A DNA stretch of 64,000 nucleotides from Rhodospirillales bacterium (GCA_018432935.1 JAHDSF010000005.1:1-64000); one strand, 5' to 3'; positions 46,813 to 55,922 are shown, counted from the first letter of the stretch. Program-made: numbers and translations. Notes: generated by a model not told the origin, from the letters alone.

Positions 46813-48210
46813 TCAATGTTGAAGCGGAGCCGGAGCATCGAGTCGTTTCATGATGCGGTACAAGGCGACGCGCGAGATCCCCAACTCTCTGGCTGCCCGC
46901 TGCACCACGTTGCCGTTCGCCTGCAGGGCCTGGAGCACGACCCTGCGCTCGACGTCCGCCTTGGCCTCGGCCAGCGTCACGGCAAGGCGGTCTTCGACGT
47001 CTTCCTCGAAGCCGAGGTCGGCGGCGGTCACCAGCCCGTTGCTGGCTAGCACCGCGCCGCGCCGGACCCTGCTGATCAGCTCGCGCACGTTGCCGGGCCA
47101 GCGGTGGCGGCGGATCGCAACCCGCGCGTTGCGGCTGAGGTGCAGGGCGCGGCGGTGATTCTCGCGGGCGAAATCCTGCAGGAAGTAGCAGGCCAGCAGG
47201 TCGATGTCGTCGCCGCGCTCGCGCAGTGCCGGCATCCGCAGCGACAGCACGTTCAGGCGGTAGAAGAGGTCCTCTCGAAAACGGCCTTCGCGGATCGCCT
47301 CCTCAAGGTGGACGTTGGTGGCCACGATGACCCGTGCCTGGACCCGGATCGGCTTGGTATTGCCGAGGCGGTCGATCGTCCTGTCCTGCAGGAAGCGCAG
47401 CAGGTGGGCCTGGATCTCAAGCGGCATGTCGCCGATTTCGTCGAGGAACACGGTGCCGCCGTCGGCGGATTCCAGCCGCCCGATCTTGCGCTGCTGGGCG
47501 CCGGTGAAGGCGCCCCTCTCGTAACCGAACAGCTCGGCGGCGATCAGGGTCGGCGGAAGGGCGGCGCAGTTGATGGCGACGAACGGCCCGTCCTTGTAGG
47601 TCGAGCGCTCGTGAATGGCGCGTGCGGCAAGCTCCTTGCCGGTCCCGGTTTCGCCGGTGATCAGCACCGGGGCGTCGAACGGCGCGAACTTTCGGATCCT
47701 GGCGTAGACCTGGACCATTGCCTCGCTGCTGCCCACCATGTACGGCTCGGATGCCCCCTGAACGAGGCCGCCGTTCTGCCGTTCCACGGCGGCGAGGCCG
47801 CGGATGTGCCCCAGGGTGTGGAGGAGGCGGTCGGCATCGACCGGCAGGGTGTGGAAGTCGTAGATGGTGCCGGCTTCGACCAGGGCGGCAAGCGCCGGGC
47901 CGGACGCCTCCGCGCGCGGGATCAGGGCGACGATGCGCAGCTGCGGGGCGGCATCTCGGATACGCTCGACGAGCTGGCCGTCGATGCCGGCGCCGAGATC
48001 GATGATGCCGGCAAAAGCGCCATCCACCTGCAGCCGCGCACCGGGTCCACGCATGGGCTCGACCACGAATCCGCACTGGCGCAAGGTCAGGATATAGTCC
48101 GGCTCGTGAGCGCCGTTGGCGGGCGCGAACCAGGCAATGGTGTCAAGGCCGTCTGCCGCGCGCCAGCGCACGAGACAGGGGTCGTCCTCCGTAGGCTTTC
48201 GGCCCCCCAT
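46813..48210 (-). CDS. Sigma-54-dependent transcriptional activator
   Basis: The product is 465 aa. An N-terminal domain of about 135 residues looks like a degenerate receiver (GIIDLGAGIDGQL) without the usual acidic cluster. The AAA+ core has Walker A GETGTGKE, the sigma-54 loop GAFTGA, and Walker B GGTVFLDEIGDMP. A Fis-type HTH closes it (VVQRAARELGISRVALYRIM). Such VpsR/FleQ-like activators often respond to c-di-GMP rather than phosphorylation. It is upstream of and co-oriented with the FapF-like gene, and a sigma-54 promoter is found before the amyloid-like operon at 58.9 kb, so it is the likely activator of that system. Confidence 0.93.
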   Translation of the reverse strand: MGGRKPTEDDPCLVRWRAADGLDTIAWFAPANGAHEPDYILTLRQCGFVVEPMRGPGARLQVDGAFAGIIDLGAGIDGQLVERIRDAAPQLRIVALIPRAEASGPALAALVEAGTIYDFHTLPVDADRLLHTLGHIRGLAAVERQNGGLVQGASEPYMVGSSEAMVQVYARIRKFAPFDAPVLITGETGTGKELAARAIHERSTYKDGPFVAINCAALPPTLIAAELFGYERGAFTGAQQRKIGRLESADGGTVFLDEIGDMPLEIQAHLLRFLQDRTIDRLGNTKPIRVQARVIVATNVHLEEAIREGRFREDLFYRLNVLSLRMPALRERGDDIDLLACYFLQDFARENHRRALHLSRNARVAIRRHRWPGNVRELISRVRRGAVLASNGLVTAADLGFEEDVEDRLAVTLAEAKADVERRVVLQALQANGNVVQRAARELGISRVALYRIMKRLDAPAPLQH

Positions 48211-48409
48211 AAAGATCCCCCAAGTCGTGATTTGGCACGCGAGAAAGGCGGATCCAAGACTGTGATTCTAGAGCCGCGCCAAGCTTTAGGCCAGCCACCG
48301 GAAGGCTAGGCGAGAGGCCCGTTTGGCGGTCTGCCGCCCCCTTCTGGATGTCCCTCGGGAGAGTTCTTCAGCTCTCGGAAGAAACCGTAGGGATCCGGGC
48401 CCCGCACGC

Positions 48410-49201
48410 TCACCGCCAGCGCAACAGCCACCGCTCCAGCACCGCGATGATGCCATAAACGGCAAGCCCGACCGCCATCAGCAGCACCACGCCGGCCATC
48501 AGGCGGTCGAGCTGGAACAGGTTCTGCTGCTCGATGATGTAGGCGCCGATGCCGTACTGGGCGCTGATCATCTCGGCCGAAACCAGCAGGATGATGCCGA
48601 TCGAGGCCGAGATGCGGAACGCCGACAGGATGGCCGGCAGCGTGCCCGGCAGCACGATGGCGAGGATGATCGAGAGCGGCTTCAGGTTGAAGCTCTGCCC
48701 CATCCGGATCAGGTTGCGCGGGATATTGTCGACCCCGCCGAAGGTATTGATGACGGTCGGGAAGAAGGCACCGAAGGCGATGGTCGCGTATTTCGAGCCC
48801 TCGCCGATGCCGAACCAGATGATGAACAGCGGCAACAGCGCGATCTTCGGGATCGCCGAGATCGCCGCCACCCACGGCAGGCCGAGCGAGCGGGCGAAGG
48901 TGGAGACGCCGAGCGCAAACCCGATCACCAGCCCGCTGGCCACGCCGGCCGACCAGCCGACGGCGAGCCGGCGCAGCGAGGCGCCGAGGTGCTGCGCCAG
49001 CAGCCCCGAGCGGTAGAGATCGGCGAGTGCGGCACCGATCGCGCTCGGCGCCGGGAAGCTCAAGGGGCCGATCCAACCGAGTCTGGCCGCCGCCTCGAGG
49101 GCGGCGATGACGGCGACGAAGCTGGCCGCTCCCAGCGCCTGGATCATGCGGGGGCTGAAGCCGCCGGCGCGGTACGTCACCGGAGTGCGGTCAGCGCGCA
49201 T
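48410..49201 (-). CDS. ABC transporter permease (NrtB/SsuC/TauC type)
   Basis: The product is 263 aa. It has six membrane helices and the permease cytoplasmic loop with the EAA-like motif AFGAFFPTVINTFGGVDNIP. Its first bases overlap the end of the ATPase gene by 11 bp, so they are coupled. With the binding protein and ATPase it forms a complete importer for an anion such as nitrate, a sulfonate, or a pyrimidine-like compound; the sequence alone does not choose. Helix pattern and length are standard for the family. Confidence 0.92.
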   Translation of the reverse strand: MRADRTPVTYRAGGFSPRMIQALGAASFVAVIAALEAAARLGWIGPLSFPAPSAIGAALADLYRSGLLAQHLGASLRRLAVGWSAGVASGLVIGFALGVSTFARSLGLPWVAAISAIPKIALLPLFIIWFGIGEGSKYATIAFGAFFPTVINTFGGVDNIPRNLIRMGQSFNLKPLSIILAIVLPGTLPAILSAFRISASIGIILLVSAEMISAQYGIGAYIIEQQNLFQLDRLMAGVVLLMAVGLAVYGIIAVLERWLLRWR

Positions 49202-49955
49202 CGGCCAGCTCCTGGTCGGCCAGAACCGCCTCGTCGCGGATCAGATTCCAAAGCCTGCGCTCGACCGCCAGCATGGCCGGAGAATCGATGGCCCGCTCGG
49301 GCCGCGGCACGGCGATCGGGACGACGTCCTTGACCCGCCCGGGGCGGCGCGACAGCACGACCACCCGGTCGGCCAGCCGCACCGCCTCGGCTAGGTTGTG
49401 GGTGACGTAGACGGCGGTGACGCCGGCCCGTTGGAACAGCTCGGCGAACTCGTCGAGCAGGATGACCCGGGTCTGGGCGTCGAGGGACGACAGCGGCTCG
49501 TCCATCAGCAGCACGGCGGGGCGCACCGCCAGAGCGCGGGCGATGCCGACCCGCTGCCTCATGCCGCCGGAGAGCTGCTTCGGGTAGGCGCGGCGGAAAT
49601 CGGAAAGGTGGGTCTGCGCCAGCACCTCCTCGATCCGTGCCTCGACCTCGCGTGCGGCGAGGCCGCGCAGCACCAGGCGGATGTTGCCCTCGACGCTGCG
49701 CCACGGCAGCAGGGCGAAGTCCTGGAACACATAGGTCAAGGGGTTGATGCAGCCGGCCGGCGCCTCGCCTTCCTGAAAGACGGCGCCCGCCTGCGGCCGC
49801 AGGAGCCCGCCGACGATGGCGAGCAGCGTCGACTTGCCGCATCCCGATGGCCCGATCAGTGCCACCACCTCGCCGTCGCGGACGGTGAACGAAACCGAAT
49901 CGAGGACCGGCAAAGTGCCGTAGGAATGGGAGACGGACTGGATGTCGAGCTGCAC
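49191..49955 (-). CDS. ABC transporter ATP-binding protein (SsuB/TauB type)
   Basis: The product is about 254 aa from the GTG at 49955, where family similarity begins (QLDIQSVSHSYGTLPVLDSV); a GTG at 49994 would add 13 residues. Walker A is GPSGCGKST, the Q-loop is in YVFQDFALLPWRSV, the signature is LSGGMRQRVGIARAL and Walker B is VLLMDEPLSSLD, with the switch His in TAVYVTHNLAEAV. It powers the importer. It lies between the binding protein and permease genes, as usual. Confidence 0.94.
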   Translation of the reverse strand: MQLDIQSVSHSYGTLPVLDSVSFTVRDGEVVALIGPSGCGKSTLLAIVGGLLRPQAGAVFQEGEAPAGCINPLTYVFQDFALLPWRSVEGNIRLVLRGLAAREVEARIEEVLAQTHLSDFRRAYPKQLSGGMRQRVGIARALAVRPAVLLMDEPLSSLDAQTRVILLDEFAELFQRAGVTAVYVTHNLAEAVRLADRVVVLSRRPGRVKDVVPIAVPRPERAIDSPAMLAVERRLWNLIRDEAVLADQELADAR

Positions 49956-50039
49956 GGAACAGGGCTCTCGCTGCGGAAGGGGCACCCCCTCCACCTCCCC
50001 GTCTCGGGGGGATCGGCGGAGGGGGTAGACTTCGCGCGC

Positions 50040-51056
50040 CTACTTCGCCGGCGGTTGGGTCAGCGGCTTGACAAAGCTGACGTCGACGAACGTCTCTGCC
50101 TTGACGCCGGCGTCGACATAGCCGAGGCCTCGGTACCAGTCGACCTGACGGTAGATGTCGGCGGCATCCATCCGGCCGTCCTCCTCGATGTACATGACGC
50201 CGCTGAGGATCTTCGGGTACGCGGCCTTGGCGTCCTCGTCCTTGAACACGTACTTGTGGACCGATGCGAGCACCTGCTCGCGCCCCTCCTCGCCGGTGAC
50301 GAAGGCGGCGCGGTAGTCGGCGATGCCCTTCTGGTAGGCGCGGATGAACTTCTCCACCATCGGGCGCCTCGTCTCGACGTTCCTGGTCGAGGCGAACAGG
50401 CCGCCGACCTGATAGGGGGCATAGTCGGCGATCTGGCCGATCGATTTCGCCTCACCCGCGTTGACCAGGGCGCGGGCGTACTGCGGCACGATGATCATCG
50501 AATCGACCTGGCCCGACTTCAGAGCCGCCAGCATGTTGCCGACCGACTGCAGCGGCTTGAGCTCCATGTCGGAAAGCTTGAACCCGACCTTCTCGCCCAG
50601 CTGCCCGATCATGTAGTGGAACGACGAGCCGACTTGGCTGAGGGCGAAGCTGCGGCCCTTCAGCTTGTCGACCGAGGTAACGCCCTCGGCGTACGCCTTG
50701 TTGGAGACCAGGATGTGGGAGCCTTCGAAACCCTTCACCTCCTGCAGCTGGGCGGCGACGATCTTGAGCGCCCCCTTGCCGGCGAGGTTGAACAGCCCGG
50801 CCGTGAACGCGGTGAGGCCGAAGTCGACATCGCCCGATGCGATCGCCACCGCGATCGGCTGCGCCGAACCGAAGAACTTGATCTCGACGTCGAGCCCCTC
50901 GGCGGCGAAGTAGCCCTTCTCCTGGGCGATGAACAAGGGCGCCGAGGACACGAAGGTGAGCGAGCCGGCGGTCACCTTCTCGGCGGCCTGGGCCTGGAGG
51001 CTCAGCAGCGCGGCTGCGCCGGCGAGCACGGATCGGACACGGTACGAGAACGTCAT
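50040..51056 (-). CDS. ABC transporter substrate-binding protein (NMT1/SsuA-like)
   Basis: The product is 338 aa from the ATG at 51056 with GGAGGTTCGCC upstream. It has a signal peptide ending in QAQAA and a periplasmic binding fold of the NMT1/TauA/SsuA group: SLTFVSSAPLFIAQEKGYF, FFGSAQPIAVAIASGDVDFG, LKGRSFALSQVGSSFHYMIG. No lipobox Cys, so it should be soluble in the periplasm. It is the first gene of the SBP-ATPase-permease operon. The ligand is not predictable: relatives bind nitrate, sulfonates, taurine or thiamine precursors. Confidence 0.92.
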   Translation of the reverse strand: MTFSYRVRSVLAGAAALLSLQAQAAEKVTAGSLTFVSSAPLFIAQEKGYFAAEGLDVEIKFFGSAQPIAVAIASGDVDFGLTAFTAGLFNLAGKGALKIVAAQLQEVKGFEGSHILVSNKAYAEGVTSVDKLKGRSFALSQVGSSFHYMIGQLGEKVGFKLSDMELKPLQSVGNMLAALKSGQVDSMIIVPQYARALVNAGEAKSIGQIADYAPYQVGGLFASTRNVETRRPMVEKFIRAYQKGIADYRAAFVTGEEGREQVLASVHKYVFKDEDAKAAYPKILSGVMYIEEDGRMDAADIYRQVDWYRGLGYVDAGVKAETFVDVSFVKPLTQPPAK

Positions 51057-51268
51057 GGCGAACCTCCGATGGATTGTGCGGCCGCGCGTCAGCGGCCGGG
51101 GTTGCCTTCTCGCACGGACAACAGCCTGCCTCCTTCCTTCGGACAAGGGTCGTTCCGTCTCGGCGCGGGACTTTAAGCCCAACGCCGGCTATGGGCAATG
51201 GAAGAGGCTCGGCTGCGCAGGGTGCGGCTCGCCTTGACGAGGGCGGCCGGTCGCCGCATCGTGCCGCC

Positions 51269-51724
51269 ATGGAAGCTTCGGCATACATGGCGGCAGCCCT
51301 CGACCAGGCGCGCGCCGCGGCGGTGCGCGGCGAGGTGCCGGTGGGCGCGGTCGTCGTCGACGGCAGGACCGGAGAGATCCTGGCCGGTGCCGGAAACGAG
51401 ACCGAGGGCCGGAACGACCCCACCGCGCACGCCGAAGTGCTGGCCCTTCGGGCGGCCGCGCAGCGGTTGGGCACGCCGCGGCTTGAAGGCTGCGACCTCT
51501 ATGTCACCCTCGAGCCCTGCACGATGTGCGCGGCGGCGATCGCATTCGCCCGCATCCGCCGGCTCTGCTTCGGCGCCTACGACCCCAAGGGCGGCGGCGT
51601 CGAGCACGGAGCGCGCGTGTTCGAGCAGCCGACCTGCCATCACCGTCCCGAGGTGGTGGGCGGCCTCAGCGAGAGCGAATGCGGCACGCTCCTCAAACGC
51701 TTCTTCGAGCAGCGGCGGACGTAG
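51269..51724 (+). CDS. tadA: tRNA-specific adenosine-34 deaminase-like protein TadA
   Basis: The product is 151 aa from the ATG at 51269. Zinc ligands and the catalytic Glu are in PTAHAEVLALRAAAQ and LEPCTMCAAAIAFARI. PVGAVVVDG and YDPKGGGVEHG fit TadA, which makes inosine 34 in tRNA-Arg; a related guanine or cytosine deaminase is possible but less likely. Essential and normally single-copy in bacteria. An 8-bp perfect hairpin follows the stop. Confidence 0.9.
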   Translation: MEASAYMAAALDQARAAAVRGEVPVGAVVVDGRTGEILAGAGNETEGRNDPTAHAEVLALRAAAQRLGTPRLEGCDLYVTLEPCTMCAAAIAFARIRRLCFGAYDPKGGGVEHGARVFEQPTCHHRPEVVGGLSESECGTLLKRFFEQRRT

Positions 51725-51763
51725 TCAGCAGCGGCAGCCGGGAGGCCTGGAGAGCACGGGAGG

Positions 51764-51783
51764 ATTCCGGCTTTCGCCGGAAT
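51764..51783. repeat. ATTCCGGC-TTTC-GCCGGAAT hairpin
   Basis: A perfect 8-bp-arm hairpin within GGATTCCGGCTTTCGCCGGAATGATGG, a short interspersed repeat form seen in many proteobacterial genomes. It also sits where a tadA terminator would be. Confidence 0.6.
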
Positions 51784-51815
51784 GATGGCTCAGTCTGAAC
51801 GCGCGCGGCCCTCCT

Positions 51816-52451
51816 TCACGGGCGCCTCGCTCGGACCAGGCAGTCGATCGCCACCCTGATACCGTCGTCGGTCTCCACCGGCCGCTCGACGGTACCGGCC
51901 TTTTCGATCGCAAGTTCCCTTCCCAGAGCCTCGACCACCAGGTCCGCGGTGTAGAGCACGTCGGGGCGTTGCGGGCCGCCATGACCCCGCTTCAGATTCG
52001 CGGAATCGTGGGCGACCAGCAGGAACGTCCCGCCAGGCGCCACCGCCCGCGCAGCCCGCGCGAGGACGGGTACAAGGTCCGCCCAAGGGAGATGGAGGTA
52101 CATCATCAGGACCAACTCGAACCGCCCCGCCTCGGGTTCATAGCTGCGCAGGTCGGCCACCTCGAACGCTACCTTGTCGGCGACGTTCCGCGCTGCCGCG
52201 AGCCGCCGCGCTTTCTCGATCGCCACATCGGAGAAATCGATGGCGCGCACGGCCCAACCCCGCTCTGCCAGCCACACCGCATTGCGGGCCTCGCCAGCCG
52301 CGAGATCCAGCGCCCGGCCCGGCCGCAGGTCCGCGGTCTCGGCGACCAGAAACCGGTTCGCCTCCACCGTCCAGACAAAGTCCTTCACGGCATAACGGCG
52401 GTTCCATTCCCGGCGTTCCGCGTTTTCGCTGTCGGATTTGTCTCGTTCCAC
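51816..52451 (-). CDS. Class I SAM-dependent methyltransferase
   Basis: The product is 211 aa. The SAM-binding motif I is ALDLAAGEARNAVWLAERG, followed by the acidic loop AIDFSDVAIEKAR and motif VADLRSYEPEAGRFELVLMM. The layout resembles TehB-like or thiopurine methyltransferases. The substrate is unknown. It stands alone, with about 270 bp of apparently gene-free DNA upstream that should hold its promoter. Confidence 0.9.
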   Translation of the reverse strand: MERDKSDSENAERREWNRRYAVKDFVWTVEANRFLVAETADLRPGRALDLAAGEARNAVWLAERGWAVRAIDFSDVAIEKARRLAAARNVADKVAFEVADLRSYEPEAGRFELVLMMYLHLPWADLVPVLARAARAVAPGGTFLLVAHDSANLKRGHGGPQRPDVLYTADLVVEALGRELAIEKAGTVERPVETDDGIRVAIDCLVRARRP

Positions 52452-52724
52452 GGCCGTGGCTCCTTTCTCAAAATGGTCTTCCCGTCAAATCTCGCGGGTC
52501 CATTGCGGTCCTTGGGTGTCCCGCACCGCGTACCACCGGGAGCCCTTTGTCGCCGAGCGGGTTGGCCATGACGAAGTCTGCCGTCGCCGCCACACCGGTC
52601 TCGCAGCCGCGCACATGAGGAGGCATCCAGTCGGGCTATCCCCGCGGATACCGCTTCATACAATTTTCGTATTCATCATACAAGCTTCGGGCCGAGCGAT
52701 ACGAGGAGCCCGCTGGCCCGGCAG

Positions 52725-53570
52725 CTAACGCCGAAAGGCGGCGAGGATCTCGAGGTAGTCGGGCTCGTCCGGGCCGATGAACCCGTGGCGGACCAGGAAG
52801 TGGATCGCCACCGGCGCGCAGTTGAACTTGAAGTCGTCGCTGTCGCGGGCGACCTCGGCGACCTTGTCGAGCGGCCACAGGTGAAAGGATTCCACCTCGC
52901 CGTCGCGCGGTTGCGGCGCGAAGTCGGCGGGCAGGTCGAGGTCATAGATGAAGACGACGTCGCGCCGCAGCCCTTCGCGGCGCGCCAGCGTGTAGGTGAT
53001 CGCCCCGGTGGGGACGGCGCGGCGCGCCAGGGGGGCCGGCATGCCGGCTTCCTCGTCGGCTTCCTTGACCAGGTTGTCCATCAGCGACAGGCCCGCCGGC
53101 TGGCCGCCTGCCACCAGCTGGTCGAGCTTGCCGGGATCGAGCGTCTTGGTGCGGCTGCGCCGCGCCAGCCACATCCGGATGCTGTCGCCATCGCGCACGT
53201 AGCCGTTGACGTGGATGCCGTAGGCGACGACCCCGAGCAGGGGCACCGCCGCCCGCTCGACCTGGAGCAGCGGTCGGGCATGCCAGCCGTTGCCGACGCG
53301 ATAGGGCTCCTCGCGCCAGCCCGGGACGACCCCCTTGGCGTGGAGATCGCGCAGCACCGCGTCGACCGCCGCCGTCCGCGCTGCGAACCCGTCGAGGCGG
53401 TCGTGCAGGCGCACCGCCCCAGGCCCGACCACGAAGGTTTCCGGGTAGGCGGCCAGGGCATCGGCGAAGGCGGGACCGACCAGCCCCACCGTCTCGCCGG
53501 CGACGATCCAGGGCCGCCAGTCCTCCGGCACCGGAGAGGAGCAGGCCCTGAAGCGGTCAAGAAAGCTCAC
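52725..53570 (-). CDS. Nudix hydrolase with DUF4743-type N-terminal domain
   Basis: The product is 281 aa. The start is the GTG at 53570 with GGGAGGAGCC upstream. The first about 120 residues form the DUF4743 region, then the Nudix domain with VAGGQPAGLSLMDNLVKEADEEAG carrying the box in the variant order used by this thiamine-related subgroup. The family includes plant and fungal proteins once linked to thiamine pyrophosphokinase; the subgroup cleaves oxothiamine or similar diphosphates. The cytoplasmic enzyme's substrate is uncertain. It follows the small ACT gene by 13 bp. Confidence 0.88.
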   Translation of the reverse strand: MSFLDRFRACSSPVPEDWRPWIVAGETVGLVGPAFADALAAYPETFVVGPGAVRLHDRLDGFAARTAAVDAVLRDLHAKGVVPGWREEPYRVGNGWHARPLLQVERAAVPLLGVVAYGIHVNGYVRDGDSIRMWLARRSRTKTLDPGKLDQLVAGGQPAGLSLMDNLVKEADEEAGMPAPLARRAVPTGAITYTLARREGLRRDVVFIYDLDLPADFAPQPRDGEVESFHLWPLDKVAEVARDSDDFKFNCAPVAIHFLVRHGFIGPDEPDYLEILAAFRR

Positions 53571-53583
53571 GGCTCCTCCCGCA

Positions 53584-53874
53584 TCAGGCAATCAGGGCAT
53601 TGCGCTTGTCGGCGGTCAGCACACACGACACGCCGACGATCTGGCGCAGCGATTCCGCCAGCCGCACCGTCAATTCGTCGTCGACCCCGGCCATCTGCAG
53701 ATCGATCTGGATTCCCTCGTCGCCGGCGCCGCACACCGTGCTGTGGATGGTCGTGGGCACCAGTCCGCGGCGGGCGAACACCGCAAGCACGCGCGGCAGG
53801 ACGGAAGGATCGACGGCGGCATGCACCGCGAAGCAGGCGGTGTAGGAGGGCTGACATTGCGGAACGGCAGACAT
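53584..53874 (-). CDS. Small ACT-domain protein
   Basis: The product is 96 aa from the ATG at 53874 with GGAG six bases upstream. The beta-alpha-beta pattern (ACFAVHAAVDPSVLPRVLAV, FARRGLVPTTIHSTV, DDELTVRLAESLRQIVGVSC) matches a single ACT domain like that of acetolactate synthase small subunits, without the rest of IlvN. It could bind an amino acid and regulate a partner enzyme. It is followed by the Nudix gene in the same operon. Confidence 0.7.
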   Translation of the reverse strand: MSAVPQCQPSYTACFAVHAAVDPSVLPRVLAVFARRGLVPTTIHSTVCGAGDEGIQIDLQMAGVDDELTVRLAESLRQIVGVSCVLTADKRNALIA

Positions 53875-54032
53875 TGCGAACTCCAATCTCGAGGCATCCA
53901 GTCGGCAACGGACGATCCCGGTCCTCAGAAGAGGGCCGGGTCCGTAATTCGCCGACGAATGACCGTCGAGAGGGCTCGCGGATTCTGCATGATCCGGATG
54001 ATAGGCGTTCCGGCGACGCCGTCAACCGCGAT

Positions 54033-54395
54033 TCACGCGATCTCGGCTTCCTTGCGGTCTCGGGTCGTCTTGACGTAGGCGCGCGCGCAATGCTCGGCGC
54101 AGTAGGGCTTGCCGGGCAGAGCGGGATGGCCGCAGAAGCGGAAGCTCGCGGTGCCGGGCTCGCCGATCGGCCAGCTGCACATGCCTGGCCCCAGGCCTTC
54201 CAGCTTGACCTCGGCCACCACGTTGGCCTTCTTGCGGATCGGGGATTGCCTCTTGGTCAGGCCGAGCCTGTGGGCCTTGCCTACCACCGCGTTCTTGGTG
54301 ATGCCGAGCCGCCGACCGATTTCGCTGGTGGGGAGGCTTTCGTTCCACAGCGCGATGAGCGCTTCGATCTTCTCGGGCGTCCAGTCTACGGTCAT
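54033..54395 (-). CDS. gcrA: GcrA cell cycle regulator
   Basis: The product is 120 aa. The N-terminal helix-turn-helix WTPEKIEALIALWNESL and TSEIGRRLGITKNAVVGKAH, and the C-terminal CSWPIGEPGTASFRFCGHP plus KPYCAEHCARAYV, are diagnostic of GcrA. In Caulobacter it works with sigma-70 at CcrM-methylated promoters to drive S-phase genes. The gene is confined to Alphaproteobacteria and fixes the class of this organism. The protein is shorter than the 170-residue Caulobacter form because the variable linker is reduced. Confidence 0.95.
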   Translation of the reverse strand: MTVDWTPEKIEALIALWNESLPTSEIGRRLGITKNAVVGKAHRLGLTKRQSPIRKKANVVAEVKLEGLGPGMCSWPIGEPGTASFRFCGHPALPGKPYCAEHCARAYVKTTRDRKEAEIA

Positions 54396-54633
54396 GATCT
54401 CACAGCTCGAAAGGATCGCGTCGCGACCCCGAGCCCCCCCTTTTGAAATGTTACTGGTGGGTCACAAGAGGCGTATTGCGGTCTTCAATGTTTATCTTAT
54501 TTCGCCCGCTGCTACAAGCGTCACGCCCGCGTTCCACCTTGGTCTGAGCCCGAGCGACCTGCCGTCGTGGCGAGGCTTTTCCGAGGCGCCATGAGGCATT
54601 AGGTTGACCGCGTCGGTGCTTCGGAGGACTGCC
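54396..54633. other. Leader/promoter region of mtnA
   Basis: These 238 bp between divergent gcrA and mtnA starts carry an AT-rich part (54440-54510) and a GC-rich part (54520-54600) able to form hairpins right before the mtnA ribosome site. No known riboswitch was matched by eye. Confidence 0.35.
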
Positions 54634-55728
54634 ATGCGTGTGAACGGAATCCCGTATCGGACCATCTGGCTCGACGAGGACGATCGGACGGTGCGCATCA
54701 TCGACCAGACCCGGCTGCCGCATGCGTTCGCAACCGTGGCGCTGGAGACGGCCGAGGCGGCAGCGGACGCGATCAGGAACATGCTGGTGCGCGGCGCCCC
54801 TCTGGTCGGCGCGACTGCCGCCTACGGGATGGCCTTGGCCGCCCGCCGCGATCCTTCCGACCAGGCGCTGGCGGCGGCGGCGGACATGCTGCTGGCCACC
54901 CGCCCCACGGCGGTCAACCTGCGCTGGGCCCTGGAGCGCATGCGGGCGATCCTTGCCGCCGAGGCTCCCGCCGGCCGCGCGGCGCGCGCCTACGCCGCGG
55001 CCGCGGCGATCTGCGAGGACGACGTCCGCACCTGCGAGGCGATCGGCCGCCACGGCCTCGACCTCTTCCGCCACAGGTGGGAGGAGAAGGGGCGTCCGCA
55101 GCGGCTCAACATCCTCACCCACTGCAACGCGGGCTGGCTCGCCACCGTCGACTGGGGCACCGCGCTGGCGCCGATCTACATGGCGTTCGACGCCGGCCTG
55201 CCGGTTCATGTCTGGGTCGACGAAACCCGCCCGCGCAACCAGGGGGCCAGCCTGACGGCCTGGGAACTGGGCGGCCACGGCGTACCGCACACGGTGATCG
55301 CCGACAATGTCGGCGGCCATCTCATGCAGCACGGCCTCGTCGATCTCTGCATCGTCGGCACCGACCGCACCACCGCCCGCGGCGACGTCTGCAACAAGAT
55401 CGGCACCTATCTCAAGGCGCTGGCGGCGCACGACAACGAGGTGCCGTTCTACGTCGCGCTGCCGCATTCGACCATCGATTGGACGATCGACGACGGGGTC
55501 GCGGACATCACCATCGAGCAGCGCGACGCCCGCGAGCTGACGCACGTGACCGGCCGCACCGCCACCGGCGAGATCGCCGAGGTGGCGATCGTGCCGGCGG
55601 AAAGCCCGGCCGCCAACTATGCGTTCGACGTCACGCCCGCCCGCTACGTCACCGCGCTCATCACCGAGCGCGGCGTCTGCGCCGCCAGCCGCGAGGGCCT
55701 GGCCTCGCTCTACTCGGACGCTGCATAG
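54634..55728 (+). CDS. mtnA: S-methyl-5-thioribose-1-phosphate isomerase
   Basis: The product is 364 aa from the ATG at 54634, after GGAGGACTGCC. MtnA isomerises methylthioribose 1-phosphate to the ribulose form in methionine salvage. The [16 protein letters not shown] substrate block, the active-site Cys in [11 protein letters not shown] and the Asp in [19 protein letters not shown] are present. No other salvage gene is beside it, so the rest of the pathway is elsewhere or differs. Full-length and intact. Confidence 0.96.
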   Translation: MRVNGIPYRTIWLDEDDRTVRIIDQTRLPHAFATVALETAEAAADAIRNMLVRGAPLVGATAAYGMALAARRDPSDQALAAAADMLLATRPTAVNLRWALERMRAILAAEAPAGRAARAYAAAAAICEDDVRTCEAIGRHGLDLFRHRWEEKGRPQRLNILTHCNAGWLATVDWGTALAPIYMAFDAGLPVHVWVDETRPRNQGASLTAWELGGHGVPHTVIADNVGGHLMQHGLVDLCIVGTDRTTARGDVCNKIGTYLKALAAHDNEVPFYVALPHSTIDWTIDDGVADITIEQRDARELTHVTGRTATGEIAEVAIVPAESPAANYAFDVTPARYVTALITERGVCAASREGLASLYSDAA

Positions 55729-55757
55729 CCCCCGCGCTCACTGGAGCGCGAGTCGGG

Positions 55758-55816
55758 CCTCGTCCTTCGACAAGCTCAGGATGAGGCCCTCATGCTGAGC
55801 CCGTCGAAGCATGAGG
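55758..55816. repeat. Interspersed hairpin repeat after mtnA
   Basis: CCTTCGACAAGCTCAGGATGAGG and its inverted partner (CCTCATGCTGAGC...GTCGAAGCATGAGG) form a long imperfect hairpin. The same motif is scattered between genes in many alphaproteobacterial genomes; a partial copy lies near 59123-59152. Confidence 0.7.
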
Positions 55817-55878
55817 GTCGGGCTGTCAGCGTCACGCGCCTTCTCGATGCGGGGGACTGGCCGGCGTGACAGATCGGA

Positions 55879-55906
55879 ACCGGCCTTTCCGGGCGGAAAG
55901 GCCGGT
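55879..55906. terminator. Hairpin at the end of the amyloid-like operon
   Basis: ACCGGCCTTTCCG and CGGAAAGGCCGGT are perfect 13-base arms with a two-base spacer, starting 16 bases after the last operon stop codon. No T-run follows, but the place and strength suit termination or RNA end protection. Confidence 0.6.
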
Positions 55907-55922
55907 CCAGTCTCGGCAACCG

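Noticed and set aside
48262..48282. TTGGCACGCGAGAAAGGC on the plus strand upstream of the sigma-54 activator
   Set aside because: The -24 half is good but there is no TTGC at the right distance, and it faces genes on the other strand.
52452..52724. Possible small gene between the methyltransferase and the Nudix gene
   Set aside because: Only very short frames without good ribosome sites; treated as promoter DNA.
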